Below are positions 1-7,082 of a DNA stretch of 12,730 bases, piece after piece (within the stretch, counting starts at the first letter, position 1; every line of letters starts with the position of its first letter). Position numbers and translations under genes: made by a program. The stretch comes from Candidatus Ethanoperedens thermophilum (lineage in GTDB: Archaea; Halobacteriota; Methanosarcinia; Methanosarcinales; EX4572-44), in the NCBI GenBank assembly GCA_012910725.1, contig WNEG01000021.1, forward strand, positions 1-12,730. Direction: 5' to 3'. The notes beneath the pieces were generated by a model that saw only the letters and a program-made list of their open reading frames with translations, had not been told where the DNA came from and did not search any database.

Positions 1-1581
1 AGCCATTCTTGACGCTATGGATATTTCGCCAGAAGGTTTGCACAATTCTGCTACGCGCCATAAAAATGCCTGAGCTATTTGATTATCTCCAATGGGTTTA
101 TCGTTTGATTTTAAATACTCAATTGCAGTCTCAGGTAATTCGCTTGCCCAGGGCGGATTACCAATTATCAAGTCATATTTTTTTTCCAGGAAAGGAGCAT
201 CTTTCTCAAAGAAATCTGATACAAAAATATTTTTATTAATGATCGGTTCAAATCTGACCCGATTCCAAATATAACGCGGTTCCAAATAATCGCACATCGT
301 AAGATATAGACTTAAAGCAGCTATTCGAATTGCATTACTGTTTTTATCTACTCCAAAAATATTTTCCCTGAGAATACGTTTTAAATCTGGTGCCGATGGA
401 CTTTCATTTGGATTTGCCTGCATCCAGCGACTTATAAGTCTACGATATGATTCTACTAAAAAAACCCCTGAGCCACAGGATGGATCCAGTACTTTTAGCT
501 TATTAGATTCTCCCTCCCATGGAAGTACTTGATCCATTAGAAAAGTAACAAGATGATATGGTGTATAATGTGCCCCATTCTTTTGTGTTGTGTTCTCATT
601 TTCTTCATGATGAATAAATTTTTGGTAAATATTGCTAATAAGTTCAATTGGAATTACGTCAAAAGAGTATAATGGCCATAAAGCCATTTGTCCCTCTTCA
701 AGATATATGTCTCCCTTTAGCATTCTTTTTAATAAATTGAGGTGCTTTTGAGAAACTTCATATCCATTTTTGTCGACTGCAAAAACATCCCCGTTAAATT
801 TACTATTTAAATATTGAAATAGTTCGTCAGTTGCATTTTTGTCGGAAAGTAAATCAGTGAAGTTTCTTGCATTTGGTAAAAACTTACTGAAAAATCCTTT
901 CGGAAACACGTTGTGACCATTCTTATCTGTCCTATCCTCGAGATACTTGATAAAAATCGAACGCGTTAGAAGATTATGAACAACCTCAATAGGTAAACCC
1001 TTTTTAAGCAATTGATTTCTCATAAATTCCAAATTATCCAACAGAGTTTGGTATACCCTGTTTTTATCATTGAAATGTTCGCTACATTTTTGCCAGTAAT
1101 TACCTGTTAAAAGCTCAGAACTGCAATATTTTTTCAGTTTATCGGATTTAAATTTATTTTTAGCTTTGACAAAGAGTTCCAATTCTTCTATAAATCCAGC
1201 TTCATCGTCCAGCTTTTCATTTGGAAGTGTCTTTGGGTGTTCGTATGCATTGTATATGAGAACGACATTAGGTAAAACTATAAACAGAAGTGGAGCTTGC
1301 CCCATATTCCAAGCTTGCTTATGCAATTTTGCAATCGCATCGTGATCTCTATATTCCAATTTATGAAAATATATAAGAGGAATACTTTGTCCGCTTTCAG
1401 CTTTTAAAAAGAAAACAGCATCTGCACCGAGTTTCTCAGAAACTTGTTTGAAAATATATCTTTGTGATTCATCTTCTGTATCAGAATCAGATTTCACTAA
1501 GCCATTTTTTCGCGTATACTTAAGTTGGGAACAAAGATTATCAAATGTTTCATCAACTTTTCTTTCATTTATTGTACTCAT
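1..1581 (-). CDS. N6-adenine DNA methylase, Eco57I/type II-like (partial, C-terminus beyond window)
   Basis: The frame is open without interruption for 527 codons from an ATG at 1581 to the left edge, so the C-terminus is missing. The visible part has a long N-terminal region (about residues 1-300), a GAHYTP segment typical of the start of N6 methylase cores, the SAM-binding motif I DPSCGSG (residues 366-372) and the catalytic motif IV NPPW (475-478). These motifs define gamma-class adenine DNA methyltransferases, which transfer a methyl group from SAM to adenine N6 in a target site. Large single-chain members often carry target recognition, and sometimes nuclease activity, in the parts outside the core; the target-recognition part would lie off the window. 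The start has a GAGGGG ribosome binding site about 6 nt upstream. It lies beside a methylase relic on the same strand, as expected in a restriction-modification or phage-defence region. Whether it belongs to a type IIG enzyme or to a BREX/DISARM-like system cannot be told from this half. Confidence 0.9.
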   Translation of the reverse strand, partial: MSTINERKVDETFDNLCSQLKYTRKNGLVKSDSDTEDESQRYIFKQVSEKLGADAVFFLKAESGQSIPLIYFHKLEYRDHDAIAKLHKQAWNMGQAPLLFIVLPNVVLIYNAYEHPKTLPNEKLDDEAGFIEELELFVKAKNKFKSDKLKKYCSSELLTGNYWQKCSEHFNDKNRVYQTLLDNLEFMRNQLLKKGLPIEVVHNLLTRSIFIKYLEDRTDKNGHNVFPKGFFSKFLPNARNFTDLLSDKNATDELFQYLNSKFNGDVFAVDKNGYEVSQKHLNLLKRMLKGDIYLEEGQMALWPLYSFDVIPIELISNIYQKFIHHEENENTTQKNGAHYTPYHLVTFLMDQVLPWEGESNKLKVLDPSCGSGVFLVESYRRLISRWMQANPNESPSAPDLKRILRENIFGVDKNSNAIRIAALSLYLTMCDYLEPRYIWNRVRFEPIINKNIFVSDFFEKDAPFLEKKYDLIIGNPPWASELPETAIEYLKSNDKPIGDNQIAQAFLWRVAELCKPSGEISIASRMA

Positions 1582-1677
1582 CTTATCCCCTCGAACTTGT
1601 TACGTCATACTTTAAATTTTTATTCATTTGCATATACAAAGTACACTCTATATAATTAATAAAAATTTTATTTCAAT

Positions 1678-2004
1678 TCATACTATTACTCTTGTTAGTT
1701 GTATATGAAATACTTTTTGATGTAGCACCTTCATAATAAAGATTGTCAACCCTCCCCGGTTCGGCCGGCTGGAAATCTCATCCTCGCCAGAATCAAAGAA
1801 ACTTGTCAGGTTGCCGGTCGCCTTATTTGAGTACACCTCCTCTGCCGTCTGGAATTCAAGGTCTTTGGGCGAGGGTTCACGGCGCGGCTTGGATGCCCAG
1901 ATAAGGCGGGCTGTGTCCTTCTGGCGCTTTTTCTCACTGCGGAATTGTATTCGTTCTTCCTGAACAGTAAGTTCTGGGAGATTTTCGGGATCTTCATATG
2001 ACAT
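1678..2004 (-). pseudogene. N-terminal relic of a type III-like site-specific DNA methyltransferase
   Basis: A 108-codon reading frame starts at an ATG at 2004 with a TATA-like box about 26 nt upstream and an AAGGT stretch between. The first 80 or so residues (EERIQFRSEKKRQ, then RLIWASKPRREPSPKDLEFQ, then SFFDSGEDEISSRPNRGG) are highly charged and resemble, from memory of the family, the leader of Mod-type DNA methylases. In those proteins a NKLIWGDN segment and the DPPF catalytic core would follow. Here the frame instead turns AT-rich and non-protein-like after NRGG (about position 1745) and stops at 1678; no methylase motif is present. Base composition also drops sharply at that point. I infer truncation by deletion, leaving promoter, start and N-terminus. 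It could still make a short peptide. The family assignment rests on recognition of the leader only. Confidence 0.55.
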
Positions 2005-2024
2005 TTTTATCAGACCTTTTTAGT

Positions 2025-2035
2025 GTGTATAAAGA
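2025..2035 (-). promoter_or_regulatory. TATA-like box of the methylase relic
   Basis: The minus strand reads TCTTTATACAC, centred about 26 nt upstream of the ATG at 2004. This is the archaeal TATA-to-start spacing, so transcription would begin at or very near the start codon. It suggests the relic was once, and may still be, transcribed. Confidence 0.4.
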
Positions 2036-2097
2036 CACATGGTTAATAAATTTCTGTATTTTGAAACTCAACCAGTAGCCGGTGACCAGTGACTCTT

Positions 2098-2220
2098 GAT
2101 TGCGCAAGCACTGCACAACTTCGTTGTGCAGAAATTACCAGTAATTCTCGATTGCGAAGCAATCGAGTGTAGAAATTAACTCTTGATTGCGCTAGCAATC
2201 AAGTTGTCGAAGCAATCAAG
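2098..2220. repeat. Hairpin repeat cluster A
   Basis: The stretch holds a run of perfect hairpins: CTGCACAAC-TTC-GTTGTGCAG (2111-2131), CTCGATTGC-GAA-GCAATCGAG (2147-2167) and CTTGATTGC-GCTA-GCAATCAAG (2182-2203), followed by an extra copy of the arm GCAATCAAG at 2212-2220. A smaller AATTAC-CA-GTAATT pairing sits between the first two. The hairpins are linked by AGAAATTA and CTCTTGATTGCG stretches that recur at 5214-5356 and 11686-11750. The last arm overlaps the stop codon of the export-protein gene. Function unknown. The layout is REP/bulge-like and could act in transcription termination, mRNA stability or as a mobile palindromic element. Confidence 0.85.
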
Positions 2221-2719
2221 ATAATACGGTTTTGATGCCTGTTGTTACTATGGTAACGATAATTCCTGCAAGCAGTATCCCTGTTGTTATTGCTGGAAGC
2301 GAGTGTTTGAATTTTATTCCAAAAACAAACGCTGCTGCACACCCGGTCCACGCTCCTGTTACTGGCAGGGGGACAGCTACAAATAATGCAAGTGCGAGAG
2401 TGCCGTATTTCTCAAACCGTTTGTTGTGAGTTCGGTGTGTGTGCGAAAATAACCAGTTGAAGAATTTATCCCACAGATGATACTTTCGCAGGTAGTTTGA
2501 CACCGGCCCTAAAAATAGTAGTAGTGGTATGACTGGCAGGAAGTTTCCAATCACTGCAAGAATGTAAGCATTGAATGGGCTGAAGTGATATATTCCGATT
2601 GCTACAGGTATCCCACCGCGAAGTTCAGATATTGGGAGCATTGAGATAAAGATTGTTGCAAGCCAGTGTGGCAGATTTGAAAAGAGTGAGGTAAGTGCTG
2701 TAAGAATTTCAGCACTCAT
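2216..2719 (-). CDS. Small multidrug export family membrane protein
   Basis: The 167-residue protein is almost wholly hydrophobic, with about four membrane segments (roughly residues 18-42, 50-72, 106-134 and 140-163). It shows the two conserved motifs of the small multi-drug export family (COG2426/Pfam Sm_multidrug_ex): ELRGGIP at 32-38 and PLPVTGAWTG at 117-126. The charged loop between them (about 77-105) is histidine- and arginine-rich. Despite the family name, the transport substrate is poorly established. The ATG overlaps the stop codon of the RFC small subunit gene as ATGA, so the two are probably cotranscribed and translationally coupled. Its own stop codon lies inside a repeat arm at 2212-2220, suggesting that the extreme C-terminus was set by repeat insertion. 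Confidence 0.9.
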   Translation of the reverse strand: MSAEILTALTSLFSNLPHWLATIFISMLPISELRGGIPVAIGIYHFSPFNAYILAVIGNFLPVIPLLLFLGPVSNYLRKYHLWDKFFNWLFSHTHRTHNKRFEKYGTLALALFVAVPLPVTGAWTGCAAAFVFGIKFKHSLPAITTGILLAGIIVTIVTTGIKTVLS

Positions 2720-3675
2720 AAAGCCTCGTTTGTGATTGCAAAGTATGCAAGCAGTGCCTCCAGTTGTATTCGCTCATTTGCACCCTCTGTTAGTCGAAAA
2801 TCTACCTCTCCAATCTTATCAAATAACTTCAGTTTGAGCTTGTCCGGGAGGTTCACTTCAAACATGGCACGATGAAGCTGGATTAACACATCTTCACCAG
2901 AGAGACCTTGTTCTAAGAGCAGGTTGTCGAGTTTTGAGCGCGCTGACAGGAAATTGCCCTTTATAGAAACTGTTATAAGCTCTGCTATCTCTGCTGGATG
3001 AGCTGTTGCTGTTATCTGGTATATCGTGTCCATATCTATTGTTTTATCTATCATTGCTGCTTCTTGGAGTGCATTGATCGCATGGCGCATGTCTCCATGT
3101 GCTACATATTTTATTGCATCGAGTCCATCATCAGTGATGTTGAGTCCTTCCTGTTCTGCAATGTATTGTATCCGTTCCTCCACTGCTTCATCAGATATTG
3201 GTTTGAATCGATATATTGCACAGCGGGATTGTATTGGTTCTATAATCTTGGAAGAATAGTTGCAGGAGAGGATGAAACGGCAGCTGCTGGTATATTTCTC
3301 CATGGTACGCCTCAGTGCAGACTGTGCATCAGATGTTAGAGCATCAGCTTCATCAAGAAAGATAATCTTAAAATCAGCTTTGCCAAGCGGCACAGTGCGT
3401 GCAAAATTTTTAATCTTATATCGCACCACATCGATGCCGCGCTCATCACTGGCATTAAGCTCAATGAAATTGCTTTGCCACTCTTCTCCAAATAACTCCC
3501 GTACGATAGAAATGGCAGATGCTGTTTTGCCGACACCCGGCGGTCCTGAAAACATGAGATGGGGCAGGTTCCGCGATACCACATAAGAACGCAAGCGTTT
3601 AATAATCTCCTTCTGCCCTACGATATCTTCCAGTTTATTTGGTCTATATTTTTCAATCCAGATAATTTCTCTCAA
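2716..3675 (-). CDS. rfcS: Replication factor C small subunit (clamp loader ATPase)
   Basis: This AAA+ ATPase works with the RFC large subunit to load the PCNA sliding clamp onto primed DNA. Counting from the upstream ATG at 3699, the protein shows the N-terminal WIEKYRP box (14-20), Walker A GPPGVGKT (52-59), the ELNASDERG box (80-88), Walker B IIFLDEAD (112-119), sensor 1 SCNYSSKI (145-152) and the SRC arginine-finger box (158-160). A C-terminal collar domain follows. It is a full-length family member. I choose the TTG start at 3675 (319 residues) rather than the ATG at 3699 (327 residues). The TTG has a GAGGT site 6-7 nt upstream, it gives the usual short N-terminus before W-x-E-K-Y-R-P, and a TATA-like box at 3706-3719 would place the transcript start between the two candidates. 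The gene is coupled to the export protein downstream. Confidence 0.95.
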   Translation of the reverse strand: MREIIWIEKYRPNKLEDIVGQKEIIKRLRSYVVSRNLPHLMFSGPPGVGKTASAISIVRELFGEEWQSNFIELNASDERGIDVVRYKIKNFARTVPLGKADFKIIFLDEADALTSDAQSALRRTMEKYTSSCRFILSCNYSSKIIEPIQSRCAIYRFKPISDEAVEERIQYIAEQEGLNITDDGLDAIKYVAHGDMRHAINALQEAAMIDKTIDMDTIYQITATAHPAEIAELITVSIKGNFLSARSKLDNLLLEQGLSGEDVLIQLHRAMFEVNLPDKLKLKLFDKIGEVDFRLTEGANERIQLEALLAYFAITNEAL

Positions 3676-3705
3676 CTTAATACCTCTTATGAGTAACATC
3701 AGCTT

Positions 3706-3719
3706 ACATATTATAAGAA
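3706..3719 (-). promoter_or_regulatory. TATA-like box upstream of rfcS
   Basis: The minus strand reads TTCTTATAATATGT. Archaeal transcription starts about 25 nt downstream of the box centre, which falls near 3685. That is past the ATG at 3699 but before the TTG at 3675, so it bears on the choice of start codon. This is inference from spacing only. Confidence 0.4.
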
Positions 3720-4015
3720 CTTCGATTGAAATTTGGAATCAATGTCGTATAGTTCTCTGGTATCTCGCGTGGCAGTGAACCAAAACTTCATCAGATTAAC
3801 CATTCATCCATTAATTTAATATTGGTTTTGGAGAGCTCTTCCTGCCAGTTGAAAAATATAATGAACCGCAGATATCCATAATAAAACCTTAGTTTGAAAG
3901 TTACACAAAAAAGAAGTCTCCGCCGTCTGATTTTTATTGCCACCGACGAATTTTAAATAATCCGCCCCGGCATCTTCAGTTCACCCCCCTCCCCCCCGAA
4001 CATCGCCCAGATGCA

Positions 4016-4027
4016 GTGTTGCAACAC
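4016..4027. promoter_or_regulatory. 12-bp palindrome, possible operator in the RPA leader
   Basis: GTGTTGCAACAC is perfectly self-complementary and lies 44 nt before the chosen RPA start codon, just after a C-rich run. Its size and position fit a dimeric regulator site, or a small structure in the leader. No second copy was noticed in the window. Confidence 0.3.
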
Positions 4028-4070
4028 CACCATAAAGGTTATTACCTTGCCATCCATTTTGTTTTGTTTG

Positions 4071-5183
4071 ATGAGTGTAATTGAAGATTACTTTAAAAAA
4101 GTGCAAAGCCAGTTGAGCTTTGATGATTTTTTTAAGCGTGTCGAGGAGAAAAGAGAGGTCATGGCAGGTCTGTGCGATGATGATACTTTATGCAGAATGG
4201 TATTACAGGAGCTCGGTGTCGACTCGATAAAAAAGATTTCAGAGATAACAGTTGATTCTGGCAATGTTAGTATAAAAGCAAAGATATTATCTGTATCAGA
4301 GGTTAGAGATTTCTCACGGGATAATGGAACCACAGGACAGGTATCAAATCTTACAATAGGAGACGAGACTGGCAACATCAGGACAGTATTGTGGGATGAT
4401 GCAGCAGACTTAGTAAAAACTAAAGAAATACAGAAGGATAGTAACCTGAACATAACTGGCACAGTGCGAGATGGGCAAAATGGACTTGAAATACATGTTG
4501 GACGTGGTGGCAGAATAGACATACTTGATCAAGACATCAGTGCACATGTAAACAAGTGCCAGGTAGCAGACATCGGTGAGGGAATGGTAAGTGTCAACCT
4601 CACAGCAAAAATAATTGATGCAGGCAATCTCAGGTTCTTCACACGCAGAGATGGGGGTGAAGGAAAAGTGAGAACTGTGACACTTGGCGATCAAACAGGT
4701 AAAATAAACCTCACACTCTGGGATGAATCTGCAGAGATGATGCTTGTAGAAGATGAGGTTATTGAAATAACAAATGCCTACTCAAAAAAGAATAATTACA
4801 CAAACAACATAGAACTGCAGTTAAGCCGTGATGGCCTGATAAACAAGACTGAGGCTCATGTAGATTATGATGAGAAAATAACACCCATCGGCGACATTGA
4901 GTTAGACAACACCTACAGCATACAGGGCTTTGTAAGCGGTATTGGTGAAATCAGAGAATTTACACGCAGGGACGGCAAAACAGGGCAGGTTGCAAACGCC
5001 CACATCTCAGACGATACAGGACGTGTAAAAGCAACACTCTGGGGAGACCAGGCCAACATAATCGATGAAATCGATATTGGAAGTGAAGTAATGATCACCA
5101 GTGCAATGGCAAAGACCGGACTCAACGAAGAAATCGAACTTAACCTTGACTGGAATAGCAAAGTAAAAATACTGCGAAAATAA
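4071..5183 (+). CDS. RPA-like single-stranded DNA-binding protein with three OB folds
   Basis: The 370-residue protein has a helical N-terminus (about 1-60, with MAGLCDDDTL at 31-40 typical of archaeal RPA) and three successive OB-fold units at about 65-148, 172-256 and 281-366. Each unit repeats the same pattern: a strand pair, an R-x-F-[ST]-R-x-[DN]-G turn, then GDxTG or DDTG, then a TLW/VLW strand. These units bind single-stranded DNA during replication, repair and recombination. No C-terminal zinc finger is present, unlike some euryarchaeal RPA paralogues. I prefer the ATG at 4071; the ATG at 4011 would add 20 residues unlike the family and cover the 12-bp palindrome. No clear ribosome binding site precedes 4071, so it may rely on a leaderless or weak start. 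It lies divergent from rfcS, another replication gene. Confidence 0.92.
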   Translation: MSVIEDYFKKVQSQLSFDDFFKRVEEKREVMAGLCDDDTLCRMVLQELGVDSIKKISEITVDSGNVSIKAKILSVSEVRDFSRDNGTTGQVSNLTIGDETGNIRTVLWDDAADLVKTKEIQKDSNLNITGTVRDGQNGLEIHVGRGGRIDILDQDISAHVNKCQVADIGEGMVSVNLTAKIIDAGNLRFFTRRDGGEGKVRTVTLGDQTGKINLTLWDESAEMMLVEDEVIEITNAYSKKNNYTNNIELQLSRDGLINKTEAHVDYDEKITPIGDIELDNTYSIQGFVSGIGEIREFTRRDGKTGQVANAHISDDTGRVKATLWGDQANIIDEIDIGSEVMITSAMAKTGLNEEIELNLDWNSKVKILRK

Positions 5184-5213
5184 ACAGAAGGCACTTGTAT
5201 ACTTGTATATTAC

Positions 5214-5356
5214 CTACACACTCCGTGTGTAGAAATAACGAACAACATGAGTAGAAATAACGAACTGCATGCAACATGAGTAGAAATAACTCTTGATTAC
5301 GCAGGCACTGCATACTGCGTATGCAGAAAATAACTCTTGATTGCACAGCAATCAAG
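5214..5356. repeat. Hairpin repeat cluster B
   Basis: Perfect hairpins are CTACACAC-TCC-GTGTGTAG (5214-5232), CTGCATAC-TGC-GTATGCAG (5308-5326) and CTTGATTGC-ACA-GCAATCAAG (5336-5356). Between the first two, TAGAAATAAC recurs at 5230, 5252 and 5281, including a 19-bp direct repeat CAACATGAGTAGAAATAAC (5243-5261 and 5272-5290). The linker CTCTTGATT followed by GCACTGCA is shared with clusters at 2098-2220 and 11686-11750. The last hairpin ends within the ribosome binding site of the AI-2E permease gene. Confidence 0.85.
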
Positions 5357-5359
5357 GAG
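5354..5359 (+). promoter_or_regulatory. Ribosome binding site fused to a repeat hairpin
   Basis: AAGGAG sits 7 nt before the ATG at 5367 and fixes that start over the in-frame TTG at 5337. Its first three bases are the end of the 3' arm of the hairpin 5336-5356, so the structure could limit ribosome access when folded. Confidence 0.6.
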
Positions 5360-5366
5360 TGATGAT

Positions 5367-6422
5367 ATGACATCAGAAGATGGACTCTCAATAATCATCA
5401 GGTACAAAACTGAGATCGCAACAGTGATTGCTGTTTTTTTTCTGTTTTTGCTGTTTTTTTTTGTGCTCTCCCCACTTCTTGATGGTATCGTACTCGGGAT
5501 TGTGTTTGCTTACGTTGCTCGCCCTATAAAAACTGTCTTTGACAGTCGCTCTAAAACTGGATCTGCTGTCATTGCTACTGCAGCAATTACAGTGCCTATT
5601 TTTTCAATTCTTGGTCTTGGCCTCATTGAAATTAGTAATAAAATCGTATGGATGATGCACAATAAGGATGTATTGATAGCCGAGCTCAATACACTCTATT
5701 CAAGGCTGGATATTCCTGAGGTGATATACACTCAGATTCATTCTGCTTTTATAAATCTTTCAAACACTCTTATGCCTGCTCTGGCACAACTGCCTTTGTT
5801 TGACTATGCCAAGGTTATTGGTCTGGCCACTATTAATATTGTGATTTCTGTCATAGTGTGTTTCTATCTTTTAAGAGACGGCGAAGATGGTATAAATCGT
5901 TTTCTTGATCTGATACCATCAAACAGGCTGGATGTCACAAAAAAATTCCTGGCTGAACTTGACGGGATTCTTACTGCCATCTATATTGGTAATGTATATA
6001 CTGCAATCATTGTTGCTGTTGTATCGCTGTTTATATTTTTGTTCTTTGGCTTTTCAAGTGTACTTGCATTGTCAGCTTTGATCTTTCTTGCAGCCCTCAT
6101 ACCATTGTTCACTGGATGGATGATACTTCTTCCACTTGCGATTTATAAGTACATTCTCATGGGACCTGCTGAGGCAGTGACCTTTTTTATCGTTGCATCC
6201 ATCGTTATCTATGGTCCCCCTGAACTTATTATTCGCCCCTATATTATTGGTAGCAAATCTGGCATTCATCCACTGTTAATCATTCTTACCTTTATCGGTG
6301 GTGGTTTTGTTGGTGGTATTTCAGGATTCTTCCTTGCCCCAATGCTTCTTGGCGCACTTATTGCTGCATATCGCGTGTATGTACCCTGGAAAAAAGATCA
6401 CATACACTCACACTCGGATTAA
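5367..6422 (+). CDS. AI-2E family transporter (membrane permease)
   Basis: The 351-residue protein has a short cytoplasmic N-terminus, two to three closely packed membrane segments in its first 90 residues, a soluble stretch, and a cluster of hydrophobic segments to the end. The conserved C-terminal region reads YGPPELIIRPYIIGSKSG followed by HPLLIILTFIGG and GGISGFFLAP, the signature of the AI-2E/PerM family (PF01594). Members are proposed exporters or ion-coupled permeases; the archaeal substrate is unknown, and the name does not imply autoinducer transport here. Length is normal for the family. The ATG at 5367 follows AAGGAG. The gene is first in a likely cluster with the zinc-finger protein (43-nt gap) and pcm. 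Its leader is made of repeat hairpins, which may affect expression. Confidence 0.9.
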   Translation: MTSEDGLSIIIRYKTEIATVIAVFFLFLLFFFVLSPLLDGIVLGIVFAYVARPIKTVFDSRSKTGSAVIATAAITVPIFSILGLGLIEISNKIVWMMHNKDVLIAELNTLYSRLDIPEVIYTQIHSAFINLSNTLMPALAQLPLFDYAKVIGLATINIVISVIVCFYLLRDGEDGINRFLDLIPSNRLDVTKKFLAELDGILTAIYIGNVYTAIIVAVVSLFIFLFFGFSSVLALSALIFLAALIPLFTGWMILLPLAIYKYILMGPAEAVTFFIVASIVIYGPPELIIRPYIIGSKSGIHPLLIILTFIGGGFVGGISGFFLAPMLLGALIAAYRVYVPWKKDHIHSHSD

Positions 6423-6465
6423 TCAGATACTTATTTCACCCTACAGAACGTAAGATGAGGTTATC

Positions 6466-7071
6466 ATGCCAGAGCTAATCGATACCTACTGTACAAACTG
6501 CAAATATGTTACTATTCACACGATACTTAAAGGAGCACCAAACCAGGTGGTACAGTGCACAGGATGTGGCAGCATTCATCCCATGACTGCCAAAAAAGAA
6601 ACAATGCATGCAATTAAAGTGGTTGTAAGCAGCGAAGATAAAACAACGCATTATACCATCTTAAAACCAGCAGATGAGCAGGTAAAAATAGGGGATGAAT
6701 TTATCATAAAAACAGAAAACGATGGTGCGACCATTGTTCATGTAACCTCCATTGAATCTGAAGCTCGCAGACTGTCACATGCTGCTGTAAAAAACATCAA
6801 GACGGTCTGGACTCGAGATATAGAAGAGATTATTTTAAAGGTGGCAATCAATCTTGGACAGAAAACAAAATCTATCAAATATAAAGTACAAGGAGATAAA
6901 GAATTTATCATCGGTTCAACAGAACATCACAAGAGTGGGTCATACATAATAAAAAAAATAAAACTTCGAGATAGGGGTTTCGTGTTTAGAGAGGGCAGCC
7001 AAGTACTTGCGAAAGATATACAGCGCATCTTTGCTGAAGCCGGAAAGAGGAAAGATATGGAACAAGATTAA
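6466..7071 (+). CDS. HVO_0476-family zinc-finger protein
   Basis: The 201-residue protein begins with a four-cysteine zinc ribbon, C9-x2-C12 and C31-x2-C34 (YCTNC and QCTGCG). It is followed by a beta-rich domain of about 165 residues containing charged strands and an ending rich in R, K and E. I recognise it as the euryarchaeal family named after Haloferax HVO_0476; no biochemical role is established. The zinc ribbon suggests nucleic-acid or protein binding. A GAGGT site lies 6 nt before the ATG. It lies 11 nt upstream of pcm, a neighbourhood I recall as recurrent in euryarchaea, which points to a shared role or simple cotranscription. Confidence 0.85.
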   Translation: MPELIDTYCTNCKYVTIHTILKGAPNQVVQCTGCGSIHPMTAKKETMHAIKVVVSSEDKTTHYTILKPADEQVKIGDEFIIKTENDGATIVHVTSIESEARRLSHAAVKNIKTVWTRDIEEIILKVAINLGQKTKSIKYKVQGDKEFIIGSTEHHKSGSYIIKKIKLRDRGFVFREGSQVLAKDIQRIFAEAGKRKDMEQD

Positions 7072-7082
7072 CCGGAGACCTG

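Larger units (their letters stand above)
3676..4070. other. Divergent intergenic region between rfcS and the RPA-like gene
   Basis: No convincing gene was seen. The region holds the rfcS TATA-like box, a TTTTAAATAAT stretch (about 3950-3961) that may be the plus-strand promoter, a C6-T-C7 run at 3984-3997, and a perfect 12-bp palindrome GTGTTGCAACAC at 4016-4027. The last two lie between the putative promoter and the RPA start. Short minus-strand frames near 3708-3950 are open but lack good starts. Confidence 0.5.

Noticed and set aside
3708..3950. Open minus-strand frames upstream of rfcS, including a short one from an ATG near 3793 (starting MKFWFTATRD) and one ending MDEWLI
   Set aside because: They look somewhat protein-like, but two frames are open over the same bases, none has a ribosome binding site, and the upstream one lacks an ATG. 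They may be a relic of a lost gene; too weak to annotate.
4011..4070. Longer start for the RPA-like gene at ATG 4011
   Set aside because: The extra 20 residues are cysteine-rich and unlike RPA N-termini, and they are encoded across a palindrome that looks regulatory.
5230..5290. CRISPR-like array
   Set aside because: The repeats are only 10-19 bp, spacing is irregular (22 and 29 bp), there are no spacers of uniform size, and no cas genes are in view.
5337..5366. TTG start for the permease gene at 5337
   Set aside because: It lies inside a repeat hairpin, and the ATG at 5367 has a clear AAGGAG site.
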